Shown here one piece after another: positions 63,840 to 64,000 of a DNA stretch of 64,000 nt. Below the pieces are notes generated by a model. It did not search any database, was not told the origin of the DNA, and saw nothing but the letters and a program-made list of their open reading frames with translations. The translations under genes and the position numbers were made by a program. Each line of letters starts with the position of its first letter. The stretch's first letter is position 1. The stretch is from Bacteroides graminisolvens DSM 19988 = JCM 15093 (GTDB lineage: Bacteria > Bacteroidota > Bacteroidia > Bacteroidales > Bacteroidaceae): assembly GCF_000428125.1 (NCBI RefSeq), contig NZ_ATZI01000008.1, positions 62,001-126,000 on the forward strand, given 5' to 3'.

Positions 63840-64000
63840 AGCCCGAGGTAAAGAAAGACGTTGTAGCAGAAATAGTAACGGATTACAAAATCAGCATCAC
63901 TGGGGCATGCAGGTTAATATCGATTCATCGTTCGTATTTCTATTATGCTGAAAAGAAGGATGATAATGAGGTAATTGATTCCATTCGAGAAGCCTCAGAG
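63830..64000 (+). CDS. IS3-family transposase OrfB, N-terminal part (truncated by window end)
   Basis: The -1 frame is open from the slippery site to the window end (57 codons): KAIEPEVKKDVVAEIV, then YKISITGACRLISIHRSYFYY, the IS3 OrfB N-terminal HTH region (R-x-A-C-x-L-x-x-x-x-R-S-x-Y-Y type). The DDE catalytic core (rve domain) lies beyond the window. It may be made only as the OrfAB fusion. Confidence 0.85.

Larger units (their letters stand above)
63472..64000 (+). mobile_element. IS3-family element (left part; continues past window)
   Basis: Begins abruptly in the third CRISPR repeat with TGTGTGCTTCC (63472), and the motif recurs at 63500-63511 (TGTGTGCTTCCC), possibly a transposase-binding repeat. 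It carries orfA and the start of orfB with a frameshift site. The right end is outside the window. Confidence 0.8.

Noticed and set aside
1..64000. tRNA or rRNA genes
   Set aside because: No cloverleaf-like sequence or rRNA segment was noticed in any intergenic space; a tRNAscan run would settle it.

Overview
The window looks like a chromosomal segment of Bacteroides or a very close relative. Evidence: SusC/SusD pairs, a hybrid two-component sensor fused to an AraC-type regulator, many lipoprotein signal peptides of SusD type, moderate-to-low GC, and promoters with the Bacteroidetes -7 element TAnnTTTG. Gene order from 1 to 41.8 kb closely resembles the L-arabinan utilisation locus of B. thetaiotaomicron (about BT0346-BT0373); that comparison is from memory, not from a search.

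Region 1 (1-36.9 kb) is an arabinan locus. Two SusC/SusD pairs and a surface GH43 endo-arabinanase-like lipoprotein (+ strand) bind, cut and import arabinan. A long minus-strand operon follows, in transcription order: mutarotase, Na+/sugar symporter, Nudix-type regulator AraR, araD, araA, araB, GH97, GH51, transketolase, rpiB. It takes L-arabinose to pentose-phosphate intermediates. An HTCS sensor gene sits upstream of this operon, and divergent from it lie GH43, GH51 and GH43 genes that trim arabinan. About 1.4 kb of decayed DNA (fragments of two transposases, a 21-bp heptad repeat, 10-bp iteron-like repeats) separates these from one further GH43 gene.

Region 2 (36.9-59.6 kb) is mostly core genome: galK/sugar transporter/galM, manA, a small envelope gene set (YtxH-like, holin-X-like), an RhlE-type helicase, SDR, a SPOR lipoprotein, a YjbH-like outer-membrane protein, ruvX-def, a TPR protein, thrS, infC-rpmI-rplT, a probable 6S-like RNA (Bacteroidales-1 type) after rplT, and the mltG-iorA-iorB-paaK-xpt operon, then a GlsB/YeaQ-type membrane protein.

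Region 3 (59.6-64 kb) is AT-rich accessory DNA. It holds a broken second copy of an unknown gene, a small membrane protein, an IS4-family element with a 9-bp target duplication that cut off the C-terminus of the intact copy, a second unknown immunity-like gene, and a CRISPR remnant (two full repeats, two spacers, one truncated repeat). The truncated repeat is interrupted by an IS3-family element that runs off the window end.
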